IMG/VR virus record: IMGVR_UViG_3300027976_000061
Coordinates: 1 to 46,545 of that record
Source of the DNA: a virus
DNA: 46,545 nt
Direction: 5' to 3' (one strand)
A model generated the notes under the pieces. That model was not told where the DNA came from. It did no database searches and saw nothing but the letters and a program-made list of their open reading frames with translations. Below are positions 24,923-34,200 of the stretch, piece after piece. How positions within the stretch are numbered: position 1 is the stretch's first letter; each line of letters begins with the position of its first letter. The position numbers were made by a program, and so were the translations under genes.

Positions 24923-26704
24923 TTAGTTTAACTTATTTACAATCTTAATAAAAGTATCAAAATCGTAAACTACTGATTCACTTGCATTCATCTTATTATC
25001 TAGTTTACTTATTTTTCCTTTTAATTTTTCTTGTTTATTATCATGGCGTCCAGATTTTTTAGTATCTCGTTTTTCCTTACGTTTAGATTTCAACTCAGAT
25101 CTTAAATCCTTAGTATCTTCCTTTTCCTTTGCTAAATTATCTTCTGCTTCTTCTCCGGATGTTTTCTTAGCTTTCTCAGCATCTGCTTTTTCTTTATCCT
25201 CTCTAGCTTTCTCTTTATCAGCTTTCTCTTTATCAGCTTTCTCTTTATCAGCTTTTATTTTAACAAGTGCTGACTGAACCTTTTCATTGTCTATAATACT
25301 AGAAACATTTATATTTTCTTCCTTCTTATCTTTAGATTTAGTATTTATAACGGTAATTACCTTATCATCAATAACTTTAACCACAGTTCCACCTTTAATG
25401 TTTTTGTCATTAATATCTTTAATTAGTATAGATTCTTCATCGCTAACCTTATCAACGTCACTTTTTGCAATTATATAATCGTCTTCTTCTTCTGTAATTG
25501 ATTTCCATACGTCAAAGCTGGCAGCGATATTTTCATATATTCTAGGGTTAGCACCTTTAGCCTTGTACATATCTTCATTTCCACCACTAGTTGATGTTTT
25601 AGTTTTAACAACATCTTTAGTTTTAGCAGGTTCACTTATTACTTTCCAGTAAACGTTAGATCCAACCTTAAAATTAGAATCTCCAGTAGATTTAAATTTA
25701 TCATATTCAGCTTTACTTGCGGCATATGAGTTATTAATAAATGAATTATCAAATTTACCTTTGACATCTAAATCAAATTTGGATGTTTTACCGTATTTCT
25801 CTCTTAATTCAGCCGTTGAATTTGCCCATACTCTATATGCATCTCCATCTTCTTGAGTTTTAAAAGCCGACTGATTTACTGCAAGTGCGGTCCCAGCCCG
25901 GTCGGTTGCCGATCTAGGTGCTACTTTTGCGGCGGCTCCTAATGCTGCGTTTGCGGCGGCTCCTAATGCTGCGCCTGCATTTGCAGGGCGTGCGTTTGCA
26001 GAGCGTGCGTTTGCAGAGCGTGCGATTGCAGCGGATGTTCTTCCTGTTACCTTTTTTCCAAGATTCTTAATGTCTTGATATACACCTTCCTCAATTGTTC
26101 CTGAAATTCCAGCAGATGTACCTGGATTTTTCATCTGTGCATCCATATCAACTGTAACTTCTGTGGTATCACTATCTGTTGTTAAATTAACATTTGATTC
26201 CTTCCATATTTCTAAGCTATGTTCTTTTCCAGTATGTGTCTTAACTCCAACTCTAATTCTATCATCCTTATTATCAGCAGATGCTAACCATCTATTTAAT
26301 TCATCCTTACTTGTATCAAGTAATACATAAACTCTATCATTTATACCAGCTGGTGTTAGTTGAACCTCAGAAGAAGCTCTTTCTTTTTTGGTTGATATAC
26401 GTATCATTAAGTAAACCGGTTTTCCGTCCAACATTGATGCTCCTCCAATTGTCCCATCGTTACCTATTACCGTAGTTGGAACCTGTGATATCCACGGATT
26501 AACTCCTTCCTTAGTTCCGGTACTGTTTAATAGCATATTAATACTATCAACATTATCTTCAGTTATAGCAAATGCATGAAGCTTTCCTGTGTTCTGAGTA
26601 TCTTCACTCTGTACCACAGGAACGTCTGCATTTATATCCTGATTAATAGGCTCAGTATTTGCCTGCTCGTATAATCCTGTTAATTGATTGAATTTAGACT
26701 TCAT
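24923..26704 (-). CDS. Large low-complexity protein with prohead-type leader
   Basis: A 593-aa protein. The leader KSKFNQLTGLYEQANTE would be cut after LYE (residue 13). Residues about 60-180 form a beta-rich domain (VYLMIRISTKKERASSEVQLT). Residues about 220-270 are repetitive Ala/Asn/Arg/Ser (ARSANARSANARPAN; AALGAAANAALGAAAK). Near residue 490 ADKEKADKEKADKEKA forms a charged coiled coil, then a Lys-rich segment. It ends ESVVYDFDTFIKIVNKLN. Mosaic make-up suggests an internal or ejection protein. It diverges from the 26755 gene at a palindromic promoter region. Confidence 0.6.
   Translation of the reverse strand: MKSKFNQLTGLYEQANTEPINQDINADVPVVQSEDTQNTGKLHAFAITEDNVDSINMLLNSTGTKEGVNPWISQVPTTVIGNDGTIGGASMLDGKPVYLMIRISTKKERASSEVQLTPAGINDRVYVLLDTSKDELNRWLASADNKDDRIRVGVKTHTGKEHSLEIWKESNVNLTTDSDTTEVTVDMDAQMKNPGTSAGISGTIEEGVYQDIKNLGKKVTGRTSAAIARSANARSANARPANAGAALGAAANAALGAAAKVAPRSATDRAGTALAVNQSAFKTQEDGDAYRVWANSTAELREKYGKTSKFDLDVKGKFDNSFINNSYAASKAEYDKFKSTGDSNFKVGSNVYWKVISEPAKTKDVVKTKTSTSGGNEDMYKAKGANPRIYENIAASFDVWKSITEEEDDYIIAKSDVDKVSDEESILIKDINDKNIKGGTVVKVIDDKVITVINTKSKDKKEENINVSSIIDNEKVQSALVKIKADKEKADKEKADKEKAREDKEKADAEKAKKTSGEEAEDNLAKEKEDTKDLRSELKSKRKEKRDTKKSGRHDNKQEKLKGKISKLDNKMNASESVVYDFDTFIKIVNKLN
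25206..25250 (-). repeat. 15-bp tandem repeat, three perfect copies
   Basis: Unit GCTTTCTCTTTATCA (plus strand) repeated three times, encoding ADKEK/KADKE units of the coiled coil in the 593-aa protein. Confidence 0.85.
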
Positions 26705-26726
26705 ATTTTAGTATATTTTTTATAGT

Positions 26727-26751
26727 TTTATTTATTAGCCTAATAAATAAA
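26727..26751. promoter_or_regulatory. Divergent late-promoter-like palindrome
   Basis: Arms TTTATTTATTAG and CTAATAAATAAA are perfect inverted repeats around one C. This places an AATAAATAA late-promoter-like element on each strand, firing toward the 593-aa gene and the 342-aa gene, both of which begin close by. Confidence 0.5.
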
Positions 26752-26754
26752 TTT

Positions 26755-27783
26755 ATGAACAAATATATTTTACCATACTCTAATAGTGTTAACGAATCTA
26801 TCGGAATAGGGTCAGTTGTCCTAATTAAAGGAAAACCTACTAAGATTGGAAGGTTCTTATATGTCACAACAATCAAAGGTTTCGTAGAAATTAAACCTGG
26901 AATAAAAATGGTATTCGTAGACGATGTTGTATACAGAGTATTTCATAAGGGTGGAGATAAATTTTCAGGCAGGAAAATAGATTACAGAGGAGAGGACGGA
27001 CTCAAAGGAGTATTTAATATGAAAAATCCAGGTAAACCTAGTGTTGTGCTTAATCATAATAAAACGCCATTTCACTGGATAACTGTTGAATATTTAGATA
27101 TAGGATCAGCATTAAGAGCAGTTGGACCTAATTTATTTAGTCATGAATTAATATTATTAGAATCAGCTACGTTAGATCCTGATATTGAAGCAAAAAACTT
27201 TGTATTGCGAGAAGTTACTAAGTTATTATTAGGCATATCTAATATATTTAAGTTAATTGATGTTGAAGTGGAAGAGGGTGGAATCAATTTAAATGATATT
27301 GATATGTGGGATACCTCACTATCGATAGATGATAATGAAAGAAGCGGGTCATTGACTGGTTATGACACATTGGTTCACTTAATATTAACTACTACACCAA
27401 ATCAGGTTCCTAGTGAACATCTTAATTATTTATATAACATAGGAATGCTTCCGTTAGGACTTGGATTTGAAGAATTAGACAACGAAGACAGAATGTTATT
27501 AGGAGCAGAAGATACAAGTCACGGCTATGTGTCAATATCATATGAGACAGATGCACATATTGAATATAATGACGTTGCGTTAGAAGTATATGACTCTTCA
27601 TCAAGATTAGTATCAACTGATTCTGGTAAAAATATATTATATACAGCATTTGCAATTGACGGAGAGCAAGTAGATGCTCCGAATGATATAGTATCAGATT
27701 TAAAATTATATGACCGTACTTTATTGTCTTCACTTCCATCTGATATAGTAAATGATTTAACTAAATTAATAAGTGATAATTAA
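26755..27783 (+). CDS. Hypothetical protein with prohead-type leader
   Basis: A 342-aa protein. The N-terminus NKYILPYSNSVNESIG ends VNE followed by Ser (residue 14), matching the leader pattern. The rest is acidic, with beta-rich and helical parts (RFLYVTTIKGFVEIKPGIKMVF), no catalytic motif and no membrane segment. Unlike most leader-bearing genes it lies on the plus strand, but an AATAAATAA element sits directly upstream. A virion role is inferred from leader and promoter alone. Confidence 0.6.
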   Translation: MNKYILPYSNSVNESIGIGSVVLIKGKPTKIGRFLYVTTIKGFVEIKPGIKMVFVDDVVYRVFHKGGDKFSGRKIDYRGEDGLKGVFNMKNPGKPSVVLNHNKTPFHWITVEYLDIGSALRAVGPNLFSHELILLESATLDPDIEAKNFVLREVTKLLLGISNIFKLIDVEVEEGGINLNDIDMWDTSLSIDDNERSGSLTGYDTLVHLILTTTPNQVPSEHLNYLYNIGMLPLGLGFEELDNEDRMLLGAEDTSHGYVSISYETDAHIEYNDVALEVYDSSSRLVSTDSGKNILYTAFAIDGEQVDAPNDIVSDLKLYDRTLLSSLPSDIVNDLTKLISDN

Positions 27784-27807
27784 TTAATTAAACTATCCAG
27801 TATAGAT

Positions 27808-27822
27808 TAGTATAATATACTA
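27808..27822 (+). promoter_or_regulatory. TAGTATAATATACTA promoter/operator-like palindrome
   Basis: This contains TAGTATAAT and forms an inverted repeat (TAGTAT / ATACTA) 11 nt before the ATG at 27834. It may be a promoter overlapped by a dyad operator. Confidence 0.4.
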
Positions 27823-27833
27823 AACTATAAATT

Positions 27834-28127
27834 ATGAACAATAAAGAATTATCCGATGATAATACTGATGAATCGCACGATGATTGGGTAGCAGGTGCTT
27901 TAGTATTTGCGCAAGCATTATCACATATAATCACAGACGGCGAAGGAATAATAGTAAAAGCTGCTGGAAAAGCTGAAACATATTTTGGCACAAAGGATAG
28001 TATGCTGATTGTATCTAATATAGGAGGGCAAATTCAAATACTACCACTCAATGACGTACTAAACGACACCTCAGGTTTTACAGAAGGAATGTGGATTACA
28101 ATAATTGACGAATCAACACAAGAATAA
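27834..28127 (+). CDS. Small acidic hypothetical protein
   Basis: A 97-aa acidic protein. After an acidic N-terminus comes a helix (WVAGALVFAQALSHII) and a small beta domain (GIIVKAAGKAETYFG, MLIVSNIGGQIQILPL). No family recognised. It ends 1 nt before the epimerase start, suggesting one transcript from the upstream TAGTATAAT element. Confidence 0.55.
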   Translation: MNNKELSDDNTDESHDDWVAGALVFAQALSHIITDGEGIIVKAAGKAETYFGTKDSMLIVSNIGGQIQILPLNDVLNDTSGFTEGMWITIIDESTQE

Positions 28128-28128
28128 T

Positions 28129-29001
28129 ATGGACGAACAAAATATACTAATCACTGGAGGCTGCGGATTTGTGGGATCTAACCTAGTTAGAAAGATTAAG
28201 CAAAAATACCCAATGTCTAATATCACAGTACTTGATAATTTCTTTACAGGTAAGCGTAGCAATTTACCAGATGATATTCATATCATACAAGCAAGTACTT
28301 GGGATATCGAGAGATGGCTCCCTAAAACAAAAGGAACATTTGATATTGTATTTCACTTCGGCGAATATTCTAGAATAGTATCATCATTTGAAGATATAGA
28401 CTATGTTCTTAAAACTAACTTACATGGAACAACTAGAGTATTAGAAATGTGTAGACATTGGGGAGCTAAGTTAATATATTCAGCATCAAGTTCAAAATTT
28501 GGCAATAATGGTAATGACGAAAACCTATCTCCATACGCATGGATGAAAGCGAAAGGAGTAGAACTTATAAAAAACTACAACAGTTGGTATAATTTAGAAT
28601 ATGAAATATGCTACTTCTTTAATGTGTATGGTCCAGGACAAATTACAACAGGAGACTATGCAACTGTTGTTGGAATATTTGAAAGACAATGGGAGAATAA
28701 TGAACCGTTAACTGTAGTTTCACCTGGAACACAGTCCCGCGATTTTACACATATTGAAGATATAGTAGACGGTGTAATATCAGCTGTTAATAAAGGATTA
28801 AATGGAGAATGGCACCTTAGATCAGGTATTACTCATACTATTATTGATGTAGCGGAAATGTTTGAACATAAATATGATATGATTCCAGCAAGAAGAGGAG
28901 AGAGAATAGACGCAGTTCAAATTGAAACTGATACAAATATAAAACTAGACTGGTACCCAAAACATTTATTACATAAGTATATTAAAAATAAAATAGCATA
29001 A
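28129..29001 (+). CDS. NAD-dependent epimerase/dehydratase (extended SDR)
   Basis: A 290-aa enzyme from the ATG at 28129; an in-frame TTG-type extension to 28105 overlaps the previous gene and is unlikely. The Rossmann motif is ITGGCGFVGSNLV (GxxGxxG), the active-site Ser is in YSASSSKFG, and the catalytic YxxxK is YAWMK. Then come NVYGPGQ and SRDFTHIEDIVDG, typical of UDP-glucose 4-epimerase/dTDP-glucose dehydratase-type enzymes. It may modify host surface sugars or make a nucleotide sugar for DNA or virion decoration; the substrate is unknown. It sits in an accessory plus-strand block. Confidence 0.85.
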   Translation: MDEQNILITGGCGFVGSNLVRKIKQKYPMSNITVLDNFFTGKRSNLPDDIHIIQASTWDIERWLPKTKGTFDIVFHFGEYSRIVSSFEDIDYVLKTNLHGTTRVLEMCRHWGAKLIYSASSSKFGNNGNDENLSPYAWMKAKGVELIKNYNSWYNLEYEICYFFNVYGPGQITTGDYATVVGIFERQWENNEPLTVVSPGTQSRDFTHIEDIVDGVISAVNKGLNGEWHLRSGITHTIIDVAEMFEHKYDMIPARRGERIDAVQIETDTNIKLDWYPKHLLHKYIKNKIA

Positions 29002-29002
29002 C

Positions 29003-29479
29003 ATGGAAAAACAACATAAATTATTCGTTGAAGATAAATTCAGAAAAAACAAATTAGTAGAAAAGGAAACTAGCATAATTGCAGAAGTGCATCAATTACA
29101 TGGTCCAATTAAATCATATACTAATATTCATTATCCTAGTTCACTTTCTAAAAGGATATTTAGGGATTCAACCAAAGTTACGCATATTGTATTTAAAAAC
29201 ACAAGTGATGGTAGTGAATGGACCGTTACTAAAGAGATATATAACATGGAAGCAACTAAGTTAGATCTAACTGAATATATATTAACTGACGAACTAAACA
29301 ATTGGATTAAAGAATTTAAGAATGGTAGAAATAGTAATGATCTCAGATTTGGTCAATATATATGGTGTAAGTATATAATGTCTGATTTATTTCCAAATCC
29401 AGATACATCAGATGATGGGTTTGGATCAGAGTCCCCGTTTATAGCATACAATCAGATTCTATTAAAATTATTAAAATAA
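29003..29479 (+). CDS. Hypothetical protein
   Basis: A 158-aa soluble, charged protein of unknown family, 1 nt after the epimerase gene. Helical parts (LTDELNNWIKEFKNGRN) follow a beta region (THIVFKNTSDGSEWTVTK). No motif recognised; co-transcription suggests a link with the epimerase, but this is inference. Confidence 0.5.
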   Translation: MEKQHKLFVEDKFRKNKLVEKETSIIAEVHQLHGPIKSYTNIHYPSSLSKRIFRDSTKVTHIVFKNTSDGSEWTVTKEIYNMEATKLDLTEYILTDELNNWIKEFKNGRNSNDLRFGQYIWCKYIMSDLFPNPDTSDDGFGSESPFIAYNQILLKLLK

Positions 29480-29499
29480 CGAGGGAACTCACTACGCGC

Positions 29500-29700
29500 A
29501 TGGGATTTAGCAAGAAGTATATTAAAAAAGAGGTATTATTATCGAAGTATAAAACCCACGGAATACATGGTGTACATAAGTACTTTATAGCAGATGCATT
29601 ATTCGTAAATGATGACTTTAGTTCTAATATATTATACTTACTTGACATTGGCAAGGACGATGATGCGGTTAAACTATTGGACATTGAACTACAAAACTAA
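29500..29700 (+). CDS. Small hypothetical protein
   Basis: A 66-aa protein, basic N-terminus (MGFSKKYIKKEVLLSKYK) and acidic C-terminus. The last part (DIGKDDDAVKLLDIELQN) is helical. It ends 1 nt before the secreted nuclease gene, consistent with an operon. No family recognised. Confidence 0.5.
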   Translation: MGFSKKYIKKEVLLSKYKTHGIHGVHKYFIADALFVNDDFSSNILYLLDIGKDDDAVKLLDIELQN

Positions 29701-29701
29701 T

Positions 29702-30364
29702 ATGAAATCATTTATAACATCGACATTAATATTAATTAATATTATATGTTACAGCCAAATATTGGAGTATCCACAAGTGATTGACTCTAATAATCAAATA
29801 ATTAAACATAGGGGATATACTTTATCTTATAATGAAACATGTGAACAAGCAAATTGGGTAAAGTACAGGGTGACCGGGGCCGATCTAGACAATGCGATAG
29901 CTAGTAGACTGAATAATTTCAAAAACGATAATCAAGTTGAGACAGGATCGGCATCGATCGCTGATTATGAAGGAAGTGGATATGACAGGGGGCATCTTGC
30001 ACCGGCCGCAACGTTTGTTAATAATCAAGTTGAAATGAATGAATCGTTCTACATGTCAAATATTTCACCACAACTTCCATCATTTAATAGAGGAGTATGG
30101 AAACGCATAGAGAATTACGAACGTAAATTAGCATACGAACATGATACAATATATGTAATAACCGGCGGCATCCTTAATACGAATCTTAGTAGGATTGGAG
30201 AAAATGAAGTATGTGTCCCAGTTCTGTATTTTAAGATAATATATAATAATACATTTAGTGTTTGCTTTTTAATAAAGAATCAAAAATCAAATGATGATAT
30301 TAATACATTTGAATACCCAATTAATATAATTGAGAAGCATACTGGAATTAAATTCAATCTATAG
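29702..30364 (+). CDS. Secreted DNA/RNA non-specific endonuclease (NUC family)
   Basis: A 220-aa protein from the ATG at 29702; the frame is open upstream but that overlaps the preceding gene. Residues 1-19 form a signal peptide (KSFITSTLILINIICYSQ) with likely cleavage after YSQ. The catalytic DRGH motif is at 95-98 in GYDRGHLAPA, followed by FYMSNISPQ with the metal-binding Asn, as in NucA and Serratia nuclease. It should be exported and cut DNA and RNA without sequence preference. In a phage it could recycle nucleotides or destroy extracellular/periplasmic DNA of host or rivals. It is convergent with the 30354 gene and overlaps it by 11 nt. Confidence 0.82.
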   Translation: MKSFITSTLILINIICYSQILEYPQVIDSNNQIIKHRGYTLSYNETCEQANWVKYRVTGADLDNAIASRLNNFKNDNQVETGSASIADYEGSGYDRGHLAPAATFVNNQVEMNESFYMSNISPQLPSFNRGVWKRIENYERKLAYEHDTIYVITGGILNTNLSRIGENEVCVPVLYFKIIYNNTFSVCFLIKNQKSNDDINTFEYPINIIEKHTGIKFNL

Positions 30365-30869
30365 TAAATATATTAAGTAGGTTATCAATATTTGGATTAC
30401 TGTTGCTTATACATATGTCTCCCATTTCATCACTTACACATGTGACGTCATCGACATTTTTTAATTTATTCCACACTTTATCGATTATTGGATTTTGACG
30501 TCTGCCTTTACCTGAATATAAATGACCTGCCCAGTTTACTAGGCTTCTGTATATTTTAGTTCCCAACCCAATACCTCTTAATTCTTCAGCTAGACTAATA
30601 TGAATTTGATAAAATGTGTTGTGTATTAGCTGTATATCTACTACTATACCCTTACTAATTTCGTCAGTAAATGGCTGAGATGATTTTAACCATATTATTA
30701 CATTACCGTCATTTCCAAACTCTTCCCAATCTAAATCCGTCCACTCAATTAGTTTAACATCAGCAATGTCAGCATCACTAATTGATATCTGATCTGGGAT
30801 ACGTAGCCCAACTGACTCAATATTATTATGAGTAGATTCCCACATTGAGTAGTTAAGTATACTAGTCAT
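30354..30869 (-). CDS. GNAT-like acetyltransferase
   Basis: A 171-aa protein. The core LAEELRGIGLGTKIYRSLVNW (about residues 93-113) has the acetyl-CoA loop R-G-x-G-x-G/A, and IHISL before it is the preceding strand. The N-terminus SILNYSMWESTH carries the LNYSxF/W leader motif but no clear (I/L)xE site. Possible substrates are proteins or small molecules of host or virion. It overlaps the 30869 gene stop by 1 nt, within a late minus-strand run. Confidence 0.55.
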   Translation of the reverse strand: MTSILNYSMWESTHNNIESVGLRIPDQISISDADIADVKLIEWTDLDWEEFGNDGNVIIWLKSSQPFTDEISKGIVVDIQLIHNTFYQIHISLAEELRGIGLGTKIYRSLVNWAGHLYSGKGRRQNPIIDKVWNKLKNVDDVTCVSDEMGDICISNSNPNIDNLLNIFTID

Positions 30870-31225
30870 TAAGCTAATCCCTTTTTAGACGCTTTCTTGT
30901 TCATCACCATAACTGCTTCCTTTAATTCAGAGCTCCAATCAGATAATTTAATAAATCCATCTTGCCAAGGTATTCCATTTTTAAGTTCTTCAAATCCACT
31001 GTGGCTTTTAATATCGGAAGTAGCATTTCTGATATCCTCTTTAATTACATCATAGCTTTCTTGATCAACAGGATTAGCACTATTAATCATGCTAATTAAA
31101 TCCTTAAGCATCGCGATTAATTCAGCCTCTGGCGTATTTCCTTCTCCGTATAATCTAAACGGTCTGTCGTCATCATTCTCATTAACTTTATTAAATTCTT
31201 TAAAACCTCTTATAACTTTATTCAT
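30869..31225 (-). CDS. Small protein with prohead-type leader
   Basis: A 118-aa protein. Its N-terminus NKVIRGFKEFNKVNENDD fits the leader pattern with cleavage after VNE (residue 16). The body is helical and mostly acidic (LIAMLKDLISMINSANPVD). It overlaps the 31218 gene by 8 nt and the 30354 gene by 1 nt. Function unknown. Confidence 0.6.
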   Translation of the reverse strand: MNKVIRGFKEFNKVNENDDDRPFRLYGEGNTPEAELIAMLKDLISMINSANPVDQESYDVIKEDIRNATSDIKSHSGFEELKNGIPWQDGFIKLSDWSSELKEAVMVMNKKASKKGLA

Positions 31226-34200
31226 CTTTATTTGACTTTTTTAATGCTTCTAAATATGTAATTGAATCTTGAATATTATCTATCATCTTCTTAGAATCCA
31301 CTTTTAATTGTTCTATTGTTTTACCTCTTGATCTTCTTGTATATCGTTCCCGATCTGATGCCGATGCATTTGTCATACTTCTAAATATTTTAACAAAACC
31401 ATCTTCGCGTCGTCTGGTACCAACTATTATACTGTCAATTACTTTATCTGTATATAGATTTGATCCTTCAAATAATATTTTAAAATATCTAGCAGCTTCA
31501 GTATTTGAACATCCCTTTTCCTTAAATCTATCAAGAATAGCTTCTCGTGCAGCTTGTGCTCCATTTGAATTCTTTATTTCAGTAGCTAATAATCTATCAA
31601 CTGTAGAATCTCTTCTAAAATCTTCTCCAACAAAGGAAGCAATGTTTGCTCTCTTCTCAGTTCTCATTATGATGTCAACGGCTGCTGTTCCTAGGCTACT
31701 ACCATCTCCTCCATGTACTTGTTTATAGAACGGAGTTACATCTTTAATTAATTCAGCCTCACTTGGAATAGCTGCGATTATTTGAGCTTGGTCATTCTTT
31801 GGAATTCCAAAATAATCTAAGTATGTTACTAGTTCACTTCCCATGTCTGATTTAATATCAGCATCGTCTTTTCTATGAGCGTGCGTTACTTGTCCAGATG
31901 TGTCTACTGTTATTCCAATTAGGTGCATTTGATCAGACGTAGGTTTAGTATAATCAAAGAATACATATTGTACACTTCCATTATTGTTATTATTAACATA
32001 TGAATAGAACATTCCATGACCTCCTGGATATCTAGATGGTAGTAAGCACCATGATGTTGATGCACATACCATTCCGAGAGTCTCTGGTGATCTAAATACC
32101 GATAGCAGTTTATCCTTATCTTCCCATATTACGCTTGCACCTGGATCATTATTTTCAATCTTTGTTATAATCTCGCTAAGATCTGATCCAAGTCCATCAA
32201 TTTTATTATTTAAACCATCTCTAATTTCTTCTAGTGATTTAAATTTACTAAGTTTCCTTTTAAATCCATTAACTTCTCTGCCGCTGGGATCAGCGTTTGC
32301 TAATTCCGCAGCTGCACTTATTATTTCCATTTGTAATTCAGGATCTGCGTCCTGAAACGCTTGTTTTTGATTAAATGGAACTACATTCGGTATAGTTATT
32401 CCTCTATAATCTCTAGTTCCGGCGTTATTAGTAAATGCTTTAACTATCCATCTCCCGATTGCTCTTGATTTCAATGATGTAAGATCATCTATTAATATCT
32501 CATATCCAGGACGGTCTCCGGATTCAGGTTTCAACGCTGCGTATTCGTCGACGGTTCTAGGTAATTCTCTAATAACCGATTTTAACTGTTGGTCGGTTAA
32601 CATATTAAGAATAGATGTTAGAATATTAATACTTGCACCTTGTTCCATATTGAATTTCAAAAATGGAACTGCATATCCTGGTAAATTATATTGCTCTATT
32701 AACGATCTAATGCTAATCCATTCTGGATCACTTTCTAATCTAAGTTTCTCTGCATCCGTTAATTTATATGAGTCAAAGCCCGCGGCTTCAGCTTTAAGCT
32801 TAATGAAATATTGCTTAGCTGTGCTTATGTTCTCGTTTACAGATATCTCCACTTTTTTTTTAAATTGATTAAACGAACTAATATGAGAATATTTAGACTC
32901 ATTAATTTTTTTAATCAATTTAATCCTAAGAGATTCTTTTAAGTATGACGCTAATCTTCTTACTTCTTCCATATCTCTTGCATCTAATGCATCATCAATG
33001 AGATTTTGTAATTCAGAATTAGACATTGCTTTAAATGATTCATCGTCGCTGATAACGGGCGAAGGCGAAGATCGACCATAGTCGTCTACTTCGAAGTCCT
33101 CTTCCTCATCGTCTTCATAAGAAGAAATACCGTCGGCTTCCCATTCTTTAATTTCTTCGACTACTTCATCAATTAAATCTTGAGCTTTTCCTATAGATGA
33201 GTCATCTTCCATTAGAATAAGTCTAATTAATTCAAGGAATTCAGCTGCTGGTAATGCAATCAACTTGCCATAAAAATGTTCTTTAAGATTATCGATTTCA
33301 TCGCTTTCTCTGAAATTTGATATAAATGTATTTAAATCTTCTGCAATATATGGTCCATATCTTAAATCTTCTAATTCTCCTGCTAGGTTATCAGTATTCA
33401 TGATAACTACTTGAGCTATTGCCTCATCTTCAGGTATTCCTATTGAAGTAATAAGTTGATATATACCCTTAACCGTTTCATGAATTAACATTGCAAAATC
33501 TAATCCTCGTGCTTTGATAACCGGATTAACCTCGTTAAATAATTCTTCAACATCGGCTGCGTTGTCCAAGATATCATCTCCTGTTTCTAAGCTAGCGATA
33601 ATATCTTCTGCTGATTTAGTTTCTTCTTCTTCAACTTTGTCTTCCTCCCAATCAACTGATACGGTTCCCGCAAATCCATCTTTAGATGCCCACATTCCCT
33701 TTTGTCTATCAATTGGAATAGCCCAATCAAAGAAAGCAGCAATATTTGTAATATCAGATAGTAAACTAATCATAGTTGCACCATCATCATCTCCAAATAT
33801 ATCCTTAAGTCCATCTGCTATAAATGGCATGTTTAATATAAGCTTGGTATTTTTAGCCTCTCCTTGTGTAATATTATTCGTGATCTTTCGTTTTTGTATT
33901 TCCTTTATTATAATAGGATCTGTAATTCTTTCTTGTTCAGCTGGTGGTTCCATCTCAACCTCTTCCATCTCATCCTTCATTTCCTCTTCTTCTGGAAACT
34001 TAATATCTAACTTAACTCCATTTAAAATCGAGCCATACATTTCTCTTATTGATGCTTCGGCTAGCTCTTCTAATTCGCGTTCTTTACCCGCCTGTAATTG
34101 TTTAACTTGATTAACTAATTCCATGAATTGATTAATCTTATTTCCATATCGAGTTTGAGTACTCTGCATTGATGATTGAGCCCTATTCTCAATACCACTT

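Noticed and set aside
29609-29701. Upstream extension of the secreted nuclease
   Set aside because: It overlaps the 29500-29700 gene and would mask the signal peptide; the ATG at 29702 is preferred.
33514-34110. 198-aa Ser-rich plus-strand ORF
   Set aside because: Lies entirely opposite the 1118-aa gene; composition is typical of antisense to Glu/Asp-rich coding sequence.
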